Of a stretch of DNA of 64,000 nucleotides, positions 1 through 9,765 are shown piece by piece. A program made the position numbers and the translations under genes. Below the pieces are notes generated by a model that saw only the letters and a list, made by a program, of their open reading frames with translations, did no database searches and was not told where the DNA came from. Within the stretch, counting starts at the first letter, position 1. Each line of letters begins with the position of its first letter. The stretch covers positions 1 through 64,000 of the forward strand of contig NZ_BILY01000011.1 in assembly GCF_004000805.1 (NCBI RefSeq), written 5' to 3'. This DNA is from Paenibacillus glycanilyticus NBRC 16618 (GTDB taxonomy: Bacteria > Bacillota > Bacilli > Paenibacillales > Paenibacillaceae).

Positions 1-264
1 CATCGAATTTACTCAATGATATTCAGCTTTTCGTCCGAACCGCTTGTCTCTCGCGGCCGGAATAAGAATATACCATGGATTCTAATTCAAGTGCAAGCAT
101 TTTTATAAAATTTTATTCATTCCAAAATATTGAAGCATGTCCAACACGGCTTCTCCTGGCGAAACACGGAAGGATTGATGATTCGTAAAAAACAAAAAAC
201 TGCGTAAAATAACGCCGTTGGCCGTTAACAGCCCACAAAGCATTGCTCGCAGGAGGTGAACCAA
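1..264. other. Gene-free left edge
   Basis: I see no supportable gene here. Short open frames on both strands lack a ribosome binding site and any recognisable protein character. The stretch is AT-rich and probably holds the promoter of the small peptide gene that follows; no convincing -35/-10 pair was identified. Confidence 0.4.
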
Positions 265-351
265 ATGTCCAAGCAGCAAGGTCATGCGAATAAAAACACG
301 CAAACCAAGTCTTCCGATAAGAAAGGCAATTCCTCCGGCAACAACCACTAA
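265..351 (+). CDS. 28-residue hydrophilic peptide
   Basis: A 28-codon frame starts with ATG five bases after a perfect AGGAGGTGAA ribosome binding site (251-260), ends in TAA, and is followed within 10 bases by a strong rho-independent terminator. The product is rich in Lys, Asn, Gln, Ser and Gly with one His near each end and no hydrophobic segment, so it is a soluble, probably disordered peptide. The size and composition recall minor small acid-soluble spore proteins of Bacillales, but no specific family signature was recognised. The near-perfect SD and the terminator are the evidence that it is a real gene; the function is unknown. Confidence 0.6.
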   Translation: MSKQQGHANKNTQTKSSDKKGNSSGNNH

Positions 352-358
352 TTAAAAA

Positions 359-396
359 AGCAGAGATCTATGCGCAAAGATCTCTGCTTTTTTTTT
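359..396 (+). terminator. Rho-independent terminator of the small peptide gene
   Basis: Perfect 11-bp stem AGCAGAGATCT / AGATCTCTGCT (359-369 with 378-388) with an 8-base loop, followed by a nine-T run. It ends the transcript of the 28-codon gene and separates it from the giant repeat protein gene. Confidence 0.9.
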
Positions 397-496
397 ACAA
401 GTCGTACTTGCTTCCATTAAGGGCGGACTTCATATACATGGAAATAGTATCATCTTCCGAAATAAACCCTTACATTAATGGAGGTTAAGCCTGAGG

Positions 497-3400
497 ATGC
501 CCTTTCCAAGCAGTTCGCAATTCGTTCCCTTGAAACAGAACAATATAAACGTAGTTGATCCTGTCCGTGATGTTAACCCGGATGAAACAGACATTGTTGG
601 AGACTCCCAGTTTCCCGCTGCTTATTATGCGTATGACGGAACCAACGTTTATTTTCGCATACGTCTAAACACGGACCCCAGGTTCAAAACGAGCTTCCGC
701 AATTTCGCTTGGGGCGTATTGTTCGACACCGACAACAACCCGGCTACTTACGAATGGGAACTCGTCGTAAACGGATTAGACAACGAGGTACAGCTGATCG
801 TAAACACCGTCAAGCTGCCAAATCTGATAACCGACCAGGCGGAAGGAACCGACGGCAAAGGTAAGCCAAGCTTCAACGAAGCGATTTGCAATTTCGATAT
901 CGCAAGAGCCCAGCCCGCTGATGACGGCTCCCAGCTAGGCAGCGCAACCAATTATTTTATCGATTTCTTTGTTCCCGCACAAACGTTATTCTCCCTCCTT
1001 GGCATTTCCGCTCAGACTTCCATTCGGTTCTTGTTTTTTACAGCAACGAACAATAACAACTTCAATAAAGACTTTATTGGAGTCGGCCAAACCTTAAGCA
1101 CATTATTCTGCGATCCGGTTACCGTTGCCGGTGGAGACGTGCGGGCGAAGCTGACCGTCACGCAAACCGTACTTCCTTCCGTTTCCCCTGTCGTCGCCGG
1201 CCAGAGCTCAAACTTCACGGGAACAATAAACGTTGCAAATACGGGAAGAAGCCAGGCAACTACGATTTTTCTCCAGGCGCCATTCTTGTTCGATAAGACC
1301 ATTTCATTATCCGTCTCGCAAAAAACGCAAGGTACTACAGCATACAATATTACAGCAAATACATTAACCTGGTACATCGGCAACTTGGCCGCAGGAGCGG
1401 CAGCTACGCTGACCTATCAAGCTTCCGTCCAATTCAATGCGGCTGGCTCCAGAACGGTTGATTCCAAAACGGTCACCGCAGTCGACAGCTTTACCGGCGG
1501 CACTATCAATACGCCAGCATCCTCGGCTGCGGTATCCGTTGTCGCTCTTGGCGGGGTAACCGGTACAATCATCGACAAGTCTACCGGCTTGCCGCTTACC
1601 GGGGTAAACGTCCAAGCCACGGCTGTACCCGCAGGCACAAATACCGGTCAGACTACTTCAAATGGCGGAGGCATATACGGCCTTCCCCAGCTTTCTGCCG
1701 GAAACTACAATCTTTCCTTCAGCTTGAATGGCTATCAAACCGCTGCGGCAGCAGCAACCGTTGTCGCTGGAGCCGTTCAAACCGTAAACATCACTCTTGT
1801 ACCGATTCCGGCTGTCGTCCAAGGTACGATAACGGCTTCGGGCACCGGCGGTCCAATTGCCGGCGCGGTTGTGAGTGTTACGGATTCGATTGGCGTGCTG
1901 ACAACCCAGACTGTTACGAACGCCGCAGGTTCTTACGTCGTAAACGGATTGACTCCCGGGTACTACCGGGTTAGCTTTTCCGCCGATCAATATCAGGCAC
2001 AAGACTTTCCCGTTACCTTATCGGTTGCTGAAAACCGGCTATTAAATGCCGCGTTAGCGCCGAATCCGGGAACGATCACCGGAGCAGTCACAAACGCACA
2101 GACAGGAACACCATTACCCGGCGTGCTGGTTGAAGCTCTCGATAATCGCAACAGCATATTGGCCTCCACTACCACCGATGCCTCGGGCAATTATACGATT
2201 GCCTCGCTGTCTCCCGCTACAAATGACAGGCTTCGATTATCCGCAGATACTTTCGTGGCGCAAGTTATCGGTTTTTCTATAGCCGCAGGACAAACCAAAA
2301 CCGTTAACGCCGCGTTATCGCCCGTCGCTGGAGCACTGTCCGGTACCATTACAGATGCCGTAACGGGGGCACCGCTAGCAGGAACAAGCATCCGGGTCTT
2401 TACCTCGGAAGGCATCACGCTTCAAACCACTTCCACGGCTGCAGACGGAAGCTATACGATTCCTTCGCTTGCGCCAGGCTCCTATTCCATAGTCATCGCC
2501 GAGGAAGGTTATGCCGGCCAGACGATTGGCGCCATGATAAAAGCCGCTTCTACAACAACGCTTAATGTCGGGCTTGAGCAGCTTGCCGGCGCAATCAGCG
2601 GACGGGTTACGGATTCAGTAACGGGGGCATCCGTTCAAGACGCGATTATCCGGGTCTTTTTAAATAATATTATCGTGGTCAGAGTAGCCACTCTGGAAGA
2701 CGGGTCTTATGATATCGGGAATTTGGCTCCCGGCGTTTATTTTGTCACCATTAGGGCTGACGGGTACGGCGGTCAATCCTTTAGCGTAACGGTCAATCCA
2801 GGCCAGACGACCACCGAAAATTTTATTCTATTCCCTATTCAGGGTTCGCTTACAGGTACGGTAACAAACGCTGCGGGCAATCCTATTGCCGGCGCGATCA
2901 TCTCGCTTAATGTCAACGTTGCTGGAGGCGGCTTGCTTCTTACCCGCTTTGTGACCCAAACGGACGGCACTTATCTGATCGAAAATTTACTGCCATTGCA
3001 GTATCTCGTAACTGCGGCTGCCACCCCTTATCAAAGCACTTTCCAAAGCGTTGCCGTTGTGGCGGACACCCGCTCGGTTCTCAACTTCGTGCTTGAGCCA
3101 AACCCCGGCTCCGTTATGGGAACCGTTGTTGATTCAAACGGTGTGCCTGTAGCAGGAGCGGCTGTCGCGATCAAGATGCTGTCGGGAACAGGCGTTGTTA
3201 TCGCTACTATTTTCTCCGATTCGGACGGACATTTCCTGGTCAGCACCCTTACTCCAAGTATTTATACCATTCTGGCATCTGCCGCCGATTTCCAAACGGC
3301 ATCCGCTACTCTGGGCGTTACGTCGGATCAGACTGCCAATGTCCAGTTGGTTCTTTACCCGGATCCGGGAAGCATCGCCGGACAAATTACGGATGCGGTC

Positions 3401-6223
3401 ACCGGCACAACCATATTAGGCGTAGCCGTAACCCTCACCGACAGCAATAACTTTCTCGTTGCTTCATTAATTGCGGATACAAAAAGCGGATACCAATTCG
3501 ACGGCCTGCCTCCGGGCAGCTACACGGTAGCCGTTCACGCTCTGAATTACGAGGGAGAAGTGCTGGGAGGCATCGTTCATTCCAACTCCATTTCACCAAT
3601 CAATTTTACCCTTCAGCCAAATCCCGGCACCTTGGCAGGAGAAGTCTCGCCGGCCATAGGCGGCGCAGTCGTTCAATTGTTCAACAATAATAACATTCTT
3701 ATATCTTCCGTCTTCACACGGCCAGACGGTACCTTTACTTTTATCGGGGAAAAAATAGGCTCATATTATGTGACGGCGATTGCCATGGGCTACTCCTCTC
3801 AAGCTGCAGGAGCTTCCATTCTTAGCGGACAGACGACCCATGTAACGATTAATCTCTCGCCTAACCCCGGTCAAATATCCGGCACTGTCATTGATCCTGC
3901 GGGCAATCCGATTCCGACAGCTGTCGTGAAAGTACTAAACAGCAATGAATCCGTACGCGGAATCGGTCCGACGCAAGGAGACGGCAGCTATGTCATTGAT
4001 GCAATACCTGCTGGGACTAAAACAGTCATTGCATCCGCTCCAAACTTCAGCACCCAGGTACAAGGCGCATTTGTGGACCCCGGCGAAATCGTAAACGGAG
4101 TTAACTTCGTGCTTACGCCGGACCCGGGCACACTTAGCGGACAAATCACCGATCAGTCAACAGGGTTAGTAATACCTGGCGCAAGCGTCGAAATCCGGCT
4201 TGGCGAGGCTACCGGCCTCTCGATTGCCTCCGCAACCACAACGCCATTCGGCAATTTCCAAATAAGCGGCCTGCAGCCCGGTTCGTATACCGTTATTGCC
4301 AAAGCCAATCATTTTGCAACCGGCGTACTCGGAACATCCGTCGAAAGCAACGGATTCTCTTTGGCAAACCTGGCATTAAGTCCATTATTCGGCGTAATTA
4401 GCGGTACGGTAACCGATACGGCTGGCCATCCAATCGGAGCAAACGATACAAGAATAAAGCTCTACTCCAAAGACGGCACCTTGATTGAGACTATATTCGT
4501 CGAGGTAGACGGAACCTTTCTCATTAACGGCGTATCGGCGGGTGAATATGTCCTTTCGGTATCTTCTCCTTTCTTCGAGACGGAAACCATCGGCCTTACG
4601 GTTAGAGCAGGCACTACAACCTCCGTACAGATTCAACTAACACCGCAGACCGCGACAGTAATCGGGACGGTTAAAAATAGCGCCACCTCAGCTCCAATTA
4701 GCGGCGGCCTTATCATTCTTACCGATATTGACGGACTTCCCGTTGATACGGTCTTTACCGATGATACGGGCAGCTTCACGATTTCGGGCGTCCCTGCAGG
4801 CAACTTTGTCATCTCGGCTGTGGCATCCGGCTTCGGGACCGGAGTATCGGCCGTTGTCACGCGAAGCGGCCAAACTTCCGTTACGGGTCTGCAGCTTACC
4901 CCGCTTCCGGGCGCAGTCGCAGGCTTCGTCAGCGATTTGACCAATGGAGCCAACGTAGCGGGAGCTGAAATCCGGATAACCGACGCTTCTACAGGCGCAG
5001 TGGTCGGTACCGTTCTTAGCGATAACGGCGGAGAATACGCATTCCCGGCATTAGCTCCGGGCAGCTATAAAGCAATCGCCAATGCACCCGGATACGCTGC
5101 CGAGTTTGGCGGATTTACTATAGCTTCAGGCGAGACTACCCGCTACAGCTTTGCCCTGCAACCATTACCTGGACGGTTAATAGGCAGCGCGATAAATAAG
5201 CAAACCGGTGCACCGCTAGCCGGCGTTACGGTCCAATTGCTTCAATACAACAACTTCGGGCCGCCTCTTTCTACGTTGTTAACCGACAATAACGGTCAAT
5301 TCGATCTTGGCGAAGTAGCCGCCAGCAATTACGCCTTAACTGCTTCGCTGCAAGGATTTACGACCCAGCAATCCTCTACCCTTGTTAACCGGGGGGAGAC
5401 AACGATCGTCACTTTTGCGCTTGCTCAAATAAAAACCGGAGTCGGCGGTACGGTAACTACCGGTCCGGGACGCCAGCCGCTCCCGAACACCTCCGTCACC
5501 ATCGTCGATAACAACGGCGTAACCGGAGGCAACGGAATAACTGACAGCAACGGCGAATACGTTATGCCTAGCATTCCGGCCGGCGAGCAGACCATTGTGG
5601 TAAGCCAGCCATCCGCGGGTACTTCAACAACGGCCATTCCGGAGCAGCTCGGCCAGACACAAACCGCTAACGTTGCCATATCGGCAGTTGGCCAATCTTT
5701 CCCTATAACGGGTATCGTCACGAGCAATGTCGATGCCGCTCCAATACCAGGTTCCGTTGTTCATGTATTGGATGCTTCGACGAAAATAGCGGTTCAAACC
5801 GCCATTACGGATCTTAATGGTTCTTACACGACAAACCCTGTTCCGCCAGGCACGTACAACGTTACGGGAACTGCGCCTTCGTACGGCTCTGCAGCAACTT
5901 CGCTGACGACTAATGCAACCACTATTTCAAGAGCAGACCTTACGCTAAGCGCAGCATTCGGAACGCTTCGCGGCACGATCAGAGATACTTCGGGCAACCC
6001 GCTGGATTTGGCGCTCGCCGAGATTAATACGGCCAACCGTGAATTGATCCGGCAAATCATCAGTAACAGCAGCGGTCAATACGCCTTCTCCAATATTGCG
6101 GCAGGCATGCCAACAGCGGAATTTTCCTTCCCGGGCAAGCAAACCGCGGTACGCATGCCAACGATCCTCGACGGTCAAACAACAATCTTGGATATCACTC
6201 TTATTGACGAAGAAGAGGAATAG
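497..6223 (+). CDS. Giant protein with 18 carboxypeptidase-regulatory-like repeats
   Basis: 1908 residues. Residues 1-225 form a beta-rich N-terminal region. About 230-350 resembles a DUF11/CARDB-like adhesion domain (conserved 'NTG' and 'LTWYIGNL'). From about 351 to the end there are 18 consecutive repeats of 81-89 residues with the CarboxypepD_reg pattern: G-x-I-x-G-x-V-T-D, G-x-P-I-x-G-A-x-V, DGSY-x-I-x-x-L-x-PGSY, then a hydrophobic beta strand ending in P-x-P-G. The chain ends in an acidic DEEEE tail. There is no signal peptide, transmembrane segment, LPXTG or S-layer domain. Such repeats are transthyretin-like beta sandwiches found in long surface stalks. The lack of a secretion signal fits a mother-cell-made spore surface protein or an unusual export route; this is inference. 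A GGAGG (480-484) lies 12 bases before the ATG. Confidence 0.85.
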   Translation: MPFPSSSQFVPLKQNNINVVDPVRDVNPDETDIVGDSQFPAAYYAYDGTNVYFRIRLNTDPRFKTSFRNFAWGVLFDTDNNPATYEWELVVNGLDNEVQLIVNTVKLPNLITDQAEGTDGKGKPSFNEAICNFDIARAQPADDGSQLGSATNYFIDFFVPAQTLFSLLGISAQTSIRFLFFTATNNNNFNKDFIGVGQTLSTLFCDPVTVAGGDVRAKLTVTQTVLPSVSPVVAGQSSNFTGTINVANTGRSQATTIFLQAPFLFDKTISLSVSQKTQGTTAYNITANTLTWYIGNLAAGAAATLTYQASVQFNAAGSRTVDSKTVTAVDSFTGGTINTPASSAAVSVVALGGVTGTIIDKSTGLPLTGVNVQATAVPAGTNTGQTTSNGGGIYGLPQLSAGNYNLSFSLNGYQTAAAAATVVAGAVQTVNITLVPIPAVVQGTITASGTGGPIAGAVVSVTDSIGVLTTQTVTNAAGSYVVNGLTPGYYRVSFSADQYQAQDFPVTLSVAENRLLNAALAPNPGTITGAVTNAQTGTPLPGVLVEALDNRNSILASTTTDASGNYTIASLSPATNDRLRLSADTFVAQVIGFSIAAGQTKTVNAALSPVAGALSGTITDAVTGAPLAGTSIRVFTSEGITLQTTSTAADGSYTIPSLAPGSYSIVIAEEGYAGQTIGAMIKAASTTTLNVGLEQLAGAISGRVTDSVTGASVQDAIIRVFLNNIIVVRVATLEDGSYDIGNLAPGVYFVTIRADGYGGQSFSVTVNPGQTTTENFILFPIQGSLTGTVTNAAGNPIAGAIISLNVNVAGGGLLLTRFVTQTDGTYLIENLLPLQYLVTAAATPYQSTFQSVAVVADTRSVLNFVLEPNPGSVMGTVVDSNGVPVAGAAVAIKMLSGTGVVIATIFSDSDGHFLVSTLTPSIYTILASAADFQTASATLGVTSDQTANVQLVLYPDPGSIAGQITDAVTGTTILGVAVTLTDSNNFLVASLIADTKSGYQFDGLPPGSYTVAVHALNYEGEVLGGIVHSNSISPINFTLQPNPGTLAGEVSPAIGGAVVQLFNNNNILISSVFTRPDGTFTFIGEKIGSYYVTAIAMGYSSQAAGASILSGQTTHVTINLSPNPGQISGTVIDPAGNPIPTAVVKVLNSNESVRGIGPTQGDGSYVIDAIPAGTKTVIASAPNFSTQVQGAFVDPGEIVNGVNFVLTPDPGTLSGQITDQSTGLVIPGASVEIRLGEATGLSIASATTTPFGNFQISGLQPGSYTVIAKANHFATGVLGTSVESNGFSLANLALSPLFGVISGTVTDTAGHPIGANDTRIKLYSKDGTLIETIFVEVDGTFLINGVSAGEYVLSVSSPFFETETIGLTVRAGTTTSVQIQLTPQTATVIGTVKNSATSAPISGGLIILTDIDGLPVDTVFTDDTGSFTISGVPAGNFVISAVASGFGTGVSAVVTRSGQTSVTGLQLTPLPGAVAGFVSDLTNGANVAGAEIRITDASTGAVVGTVLSDNGGEYAFPALAPGSYKAIANAPGYAAEFGGFTIASGETTRYSFALQPLPGRLIGSAINKQTGAPLAGVTVQLLQYNNFGPPLSTLLTDNNGQFDLGEVAASNYALTASLQGFTTQQSSTLVNRGETTIVTFALAQIKTGVGGTVTTGPGRQPLPNTSVTIVDNNGVTGGNGITDSNGEYVMPSIPAGEQTIVVSQPSAGTSTTAIPEQLGQTQTANVAISAVGQSFPITGIVTSNVDAAPIPGSVVHVLDASTKIAVQTAITDLNGSYTTNPVPPGTYNVTGTAPSYGSAATSLTTNATTISRADLTLSAAFGTLRGTIRDTSGNPLDLALAEINTANRELIRQIISNSSGQYAFSNIAAGMPTAEFSFPGKQTAVRMPTILDGQTTILDITLIDEEEE

Positions 6224-6250
6224 CTAGAGAAATTAACCAGCGGTTCCTGC

Positions 6251-6370
6251 GCATTTGAATGTTCTTCCGATCGCTGTTGCCCCCGAATTTCTTCATTCCA
6301 AACCGCTTTAGCGGTTGAAATTCGGGGGCAAAGGCGAACACTACCGTTTCTCCAGAATCATTCAAAATGC
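6251..6370 (+). repeat. Nested-hairpin repeat, copy 1
   Basis: Outer arms GCATTTGAATGTTCT and AGAATCATTCAAAATGC are near-complementary. Inside them come the conserved left motif TTCCGATCGCTGTTG, an inner stem CCCCCGAATTT / AAATTCGGGGG, and the conserved right motif starting CAAAGGCGAAC. The apical loop holds a small hairpin AACCGC-TTTA-GCGGTT. It is the same element as at 27195, 40258 and 60134, with different stem sequences. It lies between the convergent ends of the giant repeat protein gene and the que operon. Confidence 0.8.
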
Positions 6371-6397
6371 TCCCTCACTCGGTTAATGGAGGGGAAC

Positions 6398-6433
6398 AAA
6401 AAAGAAGGACCACGGAAGTTAATCCGTGGTCCT
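6398..6433 (-). terminator. Terminator of the que operon
   Basis: Perfect 11-bp stem AGGACCACGGA / TCCGTGGTCCT (6406-6416 with 6423-6433). Read on the minus strand it is followed by TCTTTTTTG. It lies about 100 bases after the queF stop codon. The 6434-6532 stretch between holds only a weak small hairpin around GAGATGTATCTC. Confidence 0.85.
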
Positions 6434-6532
6434 TTCTGCTGCACTACCTCATAATAAGCATCCTGCTTCGGTGGGCCGGAAGGAGATACATCTCCTCATG
6501 AGATACTCATCCCCTCCCCAACTAGCCTCCGA

Positions 6533-7030
6533 TTATCGATTATCTACTTTCTCCGGATACATATCATGATTAAACAGCCGCTGCTCGGCCATTTGCTCGT
6601 ATTTGGTACCCGGCTTGCCATAGTTGCAATACGGATCGATCGAAATGCCGCCGCGCGGCGTGAACTTGCCCCATACTTCGATATAACGAGGCTGCATCAG
6701 CTCGATCAGGTCGTTCATAATAATGTTCATGCAGTCCTCATGGAAATCGCCATGGTTGCGGAAGCTGAACAGGTACAACTTGAGCGACTTGCTCTCGACC
6801 ATTTTTACATCGGGAATATAGGAAATATAAATCGTCGCGAAATCCGGCTGGCCCGTCATTGGGCACAGGCTCGTGAATTCCGGACAGTTAAACTTCACGA
6901 AATAATCCCGGTAAGGATGTTTATTATCGAAAGCCTCCAGCACCGCGGGCGAATATTCCATCGGATAACGTGTTCCCTGATTGCCCAGCAGGCTGATTCC
7001 TTGCAATTCCTCTTCGTTTCTTCCAGACAT
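6533..7030 (-). CDS. queF: NADPH-dependent 7-cyano-7-deazaguanine reductase
   Basis: Reduces preQ0 to preQ1, the last free-base step of queuosine precursor synthesis. The 165-residue protein has the length of the Bacillus enzyme and its unimodular T-fold. It shows the catalytic cysteine in 'FTSLCP' (Cys56), the aspartate of 'GQPDF' (Asp63) and the QueF signature '[21 protein letters not shown]'-like segment that binds NADPH and substrate. I start it at the ATG after AAGGGAGA rather than at the in-frame upstream ATG, which would overlap queE and add 18 unrelated residues. It is the last gene of queCDEF, 19 bases after queE, and falls under the preQ1 riboswitch upstream of queC. Confidence 0.97.
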   Translation of the reverse strand: MSGRNEEELQGISLLGNQGTRYPMEYSPAVLEAFDNKHPYRDYFVKFNCPEFTSLCPMTGQPDFATIYISYIPDVKMVESKSLKLYLFSFRNHGDFHEDCMNIIMNDLIELMQPRYIEVWGKFTPRGGISIDPYCNYGKPGTKYEQMAEQRLFNHDMYPEKVDNR

Positions 7031-7049
7031 TGAATTGTCTCCCTTCTTC

Positions 7050-7778
7050 CTAAACACCGCGTTTGTTGCCCCATACCAGGGCATGTAGCTGCGGAAGCAC
7101 TCTCACGTTCGTCATATCTTCGCGTTTCATAACTTGGTCAATAAGCCATTCATAGCGTTCAATCAGCTTGGCCGCCAGCTTCCCGTTATCTCCTTCGATC
7201 AGATCGTCATTGCCCATCTGCACAAAAAAAGTGACGTTCGGGTAACGGTTATGCACCTTGGCGGCATAAGCCAAATCCTGTTCATCAAAGACAACAACCT
7301 TCAAGCTGAAAGGATTACTTCCACCTGAAAGCTTTTCAACGATTTCGTCAAGCACTTCCCAATTCGTCGTCATGCCGGAGCTTGGCGGCTTCGGCGACAG
7401 TGTCAGCTCATCAATAGCAAGCAGCCAATCCTGCCAACGGCTGCCTTGCGTCTCAACCGCAACGCGAACGCCGTCGCGATGAAGGGCTTCCACCAGCTCA
7501 TCCGCATTTTTCAGCAAGGCCGGATTGCCGCCCGACAAGGTCACATGGGAGAAGGTATTCCCTCCGAGCTCCCGGAGCTCGCCTACAATCTCGCCTGCGG
7601 TCAGCATGCGGATATCGTCTTTCCCCGTTCCGTCCCATGTAAATGCGGAATCGCACCACGAGCAGGAGTAATCGCAGCCTGCGGTACGGACAAACATCGT
7701 CTTTTGCCCGATAACCATTCCTTCGCCCTGCACGGTTGGCCCGAATATTTCCATGACCGGAATACGTTTCTCAGCCAT
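7050..7778 (-). CDS. queE: 7-carboxy-7-deazaguanine synthase (radical SAM)
   Basis: Converts 6-carboxytetrahydropterin to 7-carboxy-7-deazaguanine by radical SAM ring contraction. It is 242 residues long. The cluster cysteines are in C-x3-C-x2-C form (Cys35, Cys39, Cys42, within '[10 protein letters not shown]'). The N terminus '[11 protein letters not shown]' is the usual QueE substrate-site motif, and 'TLSGGNPAL' is the SAM-binding GGNP-type motif. The start overlaps the end of queD by 8 bases, indicating translational coupling. Confidence 0.96.
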   Translation of the reverse strand: MAEKRIPVMEIFGPTVQGEGMVIGQKTMFVRTAGCDYSCSWCDSAFTWDGTGKDDIRMLTAGEIVGELRELGGNTFSHVTLSGGNPALLKNADELVEALHRDGVRVAVETQGSRWQDWLLAIDELTLSPKPPSSGMTTNWEVLDEIVEKLSGGSNPFSLKVVVFDEQDLAYAAKVHNRYPNVTFFVQMGNDDLIEGDNGKLAAKLIERYEWLIDQVMKREDMTNVRVLPQLHALVWGNKRGV

Positions 7779-8214
7779 GGCTTGCCGCCTTCTTCGGACG
7801 GTAAATGCAGTAGCTGGTCGGCGTCTCTCTCAGGAAAACCTGTACGCAGGTCGCCTTATTCGGCATTTCGTCGAGAAAAGCTTGGACAATCTCGTAAATC
7901 GTTCGGGCGACAACCTCAGTGGTTGGAAAACGGTTCGGGTCGTTGTTGTCAAATACGTCTGTATGATCATTCAAATACGTATGGTCAAAGCGGTTATGAA
8001 TAAGCTTCTTCACCGCTGCGAAATTCACCAGAAATCCGGACGAATCCAGCACATCGCCGGCAATCGTCACGTTAGCGAAATACGTATGCCCGTGCACGCG
8101 CGCGCAATGTCCCGCTTCCTCGGCAGGAATGGAATGCGCTGCGGCAAACTGCATGTCTTTGTTTAATTCATATTGAAAGGAATGCTGGACGCTTGGATAA
8201 ATTTGCTGAATCAT
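7771..8214 (-). CDS. queD: 6-carboxy-5,6,7,8-tetrahydropterin synthase
   Basis: Makes 6-carboxytetrahydropterin from dihydroneopterin triphosphate in preQ0 synthesis. It has 147 residues with the zinc ligands His27, His41 and His43 and the catalytic Cys37 in 'GHCARVHGH', plus the C-terminal '[13 protein letters not shown]' region typical of the Bacillus enzyme. The start at 'MIQQIYP' matches the Bacillus family start and gives a 4-base ATGA overlap with the queC stop. A longer frame reading back into queC is rejected. Confidence 0.96.
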   Translation of the reverse strand: MIQQIYPSVQHSFQYELNKDMQFAAAHSIPAEEAGHCARVHGHTYFANVTIAGDVLDSSGFLVNFAAVKKLIHNRFDHTYLNDHTDVFDNNDPNRFPTTEVVARTIYEIVQAFLDEMPNKATCVQVFLRETPTSYCIYRPKKAASHG

Positions 8215-8876
8215 TCCGCTTTCCCCTCCTCTTTGGAGGCTAAGTAACGGTTCAGCCCCTGGCTCCGTAGCTTGCAGGCCGGGCATTCTCCGCATCCATC
8301 CGCAATTACGCCGTTATAGCAGGTTAATGTCTTGGTCCGTACATATTCAAAAGCGCCAAGCTGGTCAGCCAGCTCCCATGTCTCGGCTTTATCCAGCCAC
8401 ATCAGAGGCGTCTCGATCACAAACGGGTAGTCCATCGACAAATTAAGCGTTACATTAAGCGATTTGATAAAAATATCCCGGCAATCCGGATAACCGCTGA
8501 AATCCGTCTCGCATACGCCGGTTACGATCGCTCTTGCTCCGATCTGCTTCGCAAGCACCGCCGCAAAGGACAGGAACAATAAATTCCGGCCGTCTACAAA
8601 CGTAGTCGGCAAGCCGCCTTCCTGATGCTCGATCTCGATATCCGAGCGGGTAAGAGCGTTAGGTGTCAGCTGACCTAGCAGCGACATGTCAAGCACATGA
8701 TGCCTTACCCCTAGCTCTTCGGCAATCTGCGCGGCGCATTCCAGCTCGAGCGCATGACGCTGCCCGTAGTTGAAGGTGACCGCTTCTACCTCTTCGTAGC
8801 GTTCCAGCGCCCAGAACAGACAGGTTGTGCTGTCTTGCCCGCCGCTGAATACGACTACCGCTTTTCCTTTTTTCAT
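8211..8876 (-). CDS. queC: 7-cyano-7-deazaguanine synthase
   Basis: ATP-dependent conversion of carboxydeazaguanine to preQ0. The 221-residue protein has a PP-loop 'SGGQDS' (11-16) and a C-terminal zinc site formed by Cys186, Cys195, Cys198 and Cys201. It is the first gene of queCDEF. A GGAGAAGGAAG ribosome binding site precedes the ATG, and the leader (8877-9008) carries a preQ1 riboswitch with its own terminator. Confidence 0.97.
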   Translation of the reverse strand: MKKGKAVVVFSGGQDSTTCLFWALERYEEVEAVTFNYGQRHALELECAAQIAEELGVRHHVLDMSLLGQLTPNALTRSDIEIEHQEGGLPTTFVDGRNLLFLSFAAVLAKQIGARAIVTGVCETDFSGYPDCRDIFIKSLNVTLNLSMDYPFVIETPLMWLDKAETWELADQLGAFEYVRTKTLTCYNGVIADGCGECPACKLRSQGLNRYLASKEEGKAE

Positions 8877-8943
8877 CTTCCTTCTCCTCCCTTAAATGAG
8901 GGAGAGACCCTTCGAACAAAACCCTGTACACATGTCTCAAAAC

Positions 8944-9008
8944 GAAAAAAATGGAATCAGAATAGATTCCAGTTCTTAGTTTTTTATAGAGGGAGTTCGC
9001 GAACCTCT
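8944..9008 (-). promoter_or_regulatory. preQ1-I riboswitch with transcription terminator
   Basis: On the minus strand, 9008 to 8976 reads AGAGGTTC, a short loop, then CTCCCTCTATAAAAAACTAA. This is the class I preQ1 aptamer: P1 AGAGG/CCTCT and the A-rich 3' tail that forms the H-type pseudoknot. Immediately downstream is a terminator hairpin TGGAATC / GATTCCA (8965-8971 with 8952-8958) followed by seven Us (8945-8951). The arrangement is that of the Bacillus queC leader, where preQ1 binding favours termination; control by attenuation is inferred from the layout. Confidence 0.95.
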
Positions 9009-9087
9009 CCTGAAGCTTCCGCTCCAGCATTTATTCGAATGTACCTACGTACTATACCATATCTCTAGTTATCCGGCTATATGCCAA

Positions 9088-9765
9088 TTAATCGAAATCC
9101 TTGTGATGCCATTCGTCTTCCGGCAAGCCAAGATCTTCGCCGGAGAAACGCTGCTCGCGGAACGGATCGGCATAATTATGGAAGCCGTTTCTTTCCCAGA
9201 AGCCCGGACGGTCTTCCTTCATGAATTCAATCCCCCTGATCCACTTGGCGCTTTTCCAGAAATACAAATGCGGAACAAGCAGCCGTAGCGGCCAGCCATG
9301 CTTGGCGGTCAGCTGTTCACCGTCGAAGCTATGCGCCAGCAGGATGTTGTCGTGCAGCAGATCCTCAAGCGGAAGATTCGTCTCGTAGTCCTGATCGGCG
9401 TGGATCATGACGTATTTGGCTTCCGGATTCACTTGAACCAGCTTCATCAGATCCGTGAATCGGACGCCCTCCCATTCGGTATCCAGCTTCGACCAACGGG
9501 TAACGCAATGAATATCGTTCATCTGCTTTATCTGAGGAAGAGCCATCAATTGCTCGTATGTAAACACCTTTTCCTCTTCCACTTCGCCAAATACGCGCAA
9601 GGTCCATGTGGACATATCGTACTCCGGCACTTCCCCTTCATGCAGGATCGGGAAGCGGTCCGTCGTTGTCTGACCGGGCGGCACGCGATGAGCCAGCTCG
9701 GGAGCGACATTCGCCTTGAGTGAAGGAGCTTTCTTCAAACGTTCCGCTTTCTTGCTTGTGTTCAT
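9088..9765 (-). CDS. Sulfite-oxidase-like molybdopterin oxidoreductase (YuiH type)
   Basis: 225 residues forming a single oxidoreductase molybdopterin-binding (SUOX) domain. The molybdenum-ligating cysteine is Cys87 in 'DIHCVTRWSKLD', followed by 'KHGWPLRLLVPHLYFWKSAKW', characteristic of the bacterial YuiH-like branch. There is no Tat or Sec signal, so it is cytoplasmic, and there is no dimerisation or heme domain. The physiological substrate is unknown. An AGGAGG lies 5 bases before the ATG. It lies upstream of the que operon on the same strand, but the preQ1 leader separates their control. Confidence 0.88.
   Translation of the reverse strand: MNTSKKAERLKKAPSLKANVAPELAHRVPPGQTTTDRFPILHEGEVPEYDMSTWTLRVFGEVEEEKVFTYEQLMALPQIKQMNDIHCVTRWSKLDTEWEGVRFTDLMKLVQVNPEAKYVMIHADQDYETNLPLEDLLHDNILLAHSFDGEQLTAKHGWPLRLLVPHLYFWKSAKWIRGIEFMKEDRPGFWERNGFHNYADPFREQRFSGEDLGLPEDEWHHKDFD

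Noticed and set aside
103-348. 81-codon open frame on the minus strand
   Set aside because: Antisense to the small peptide gene, covers its SD and has no own binding site.
7031-7084. 18-codon N-terminal extension of QueF
   Set aside because: It overlaps queE, has no binding site and is absent from the family; the ATG at 7028-7030 has a good SD.
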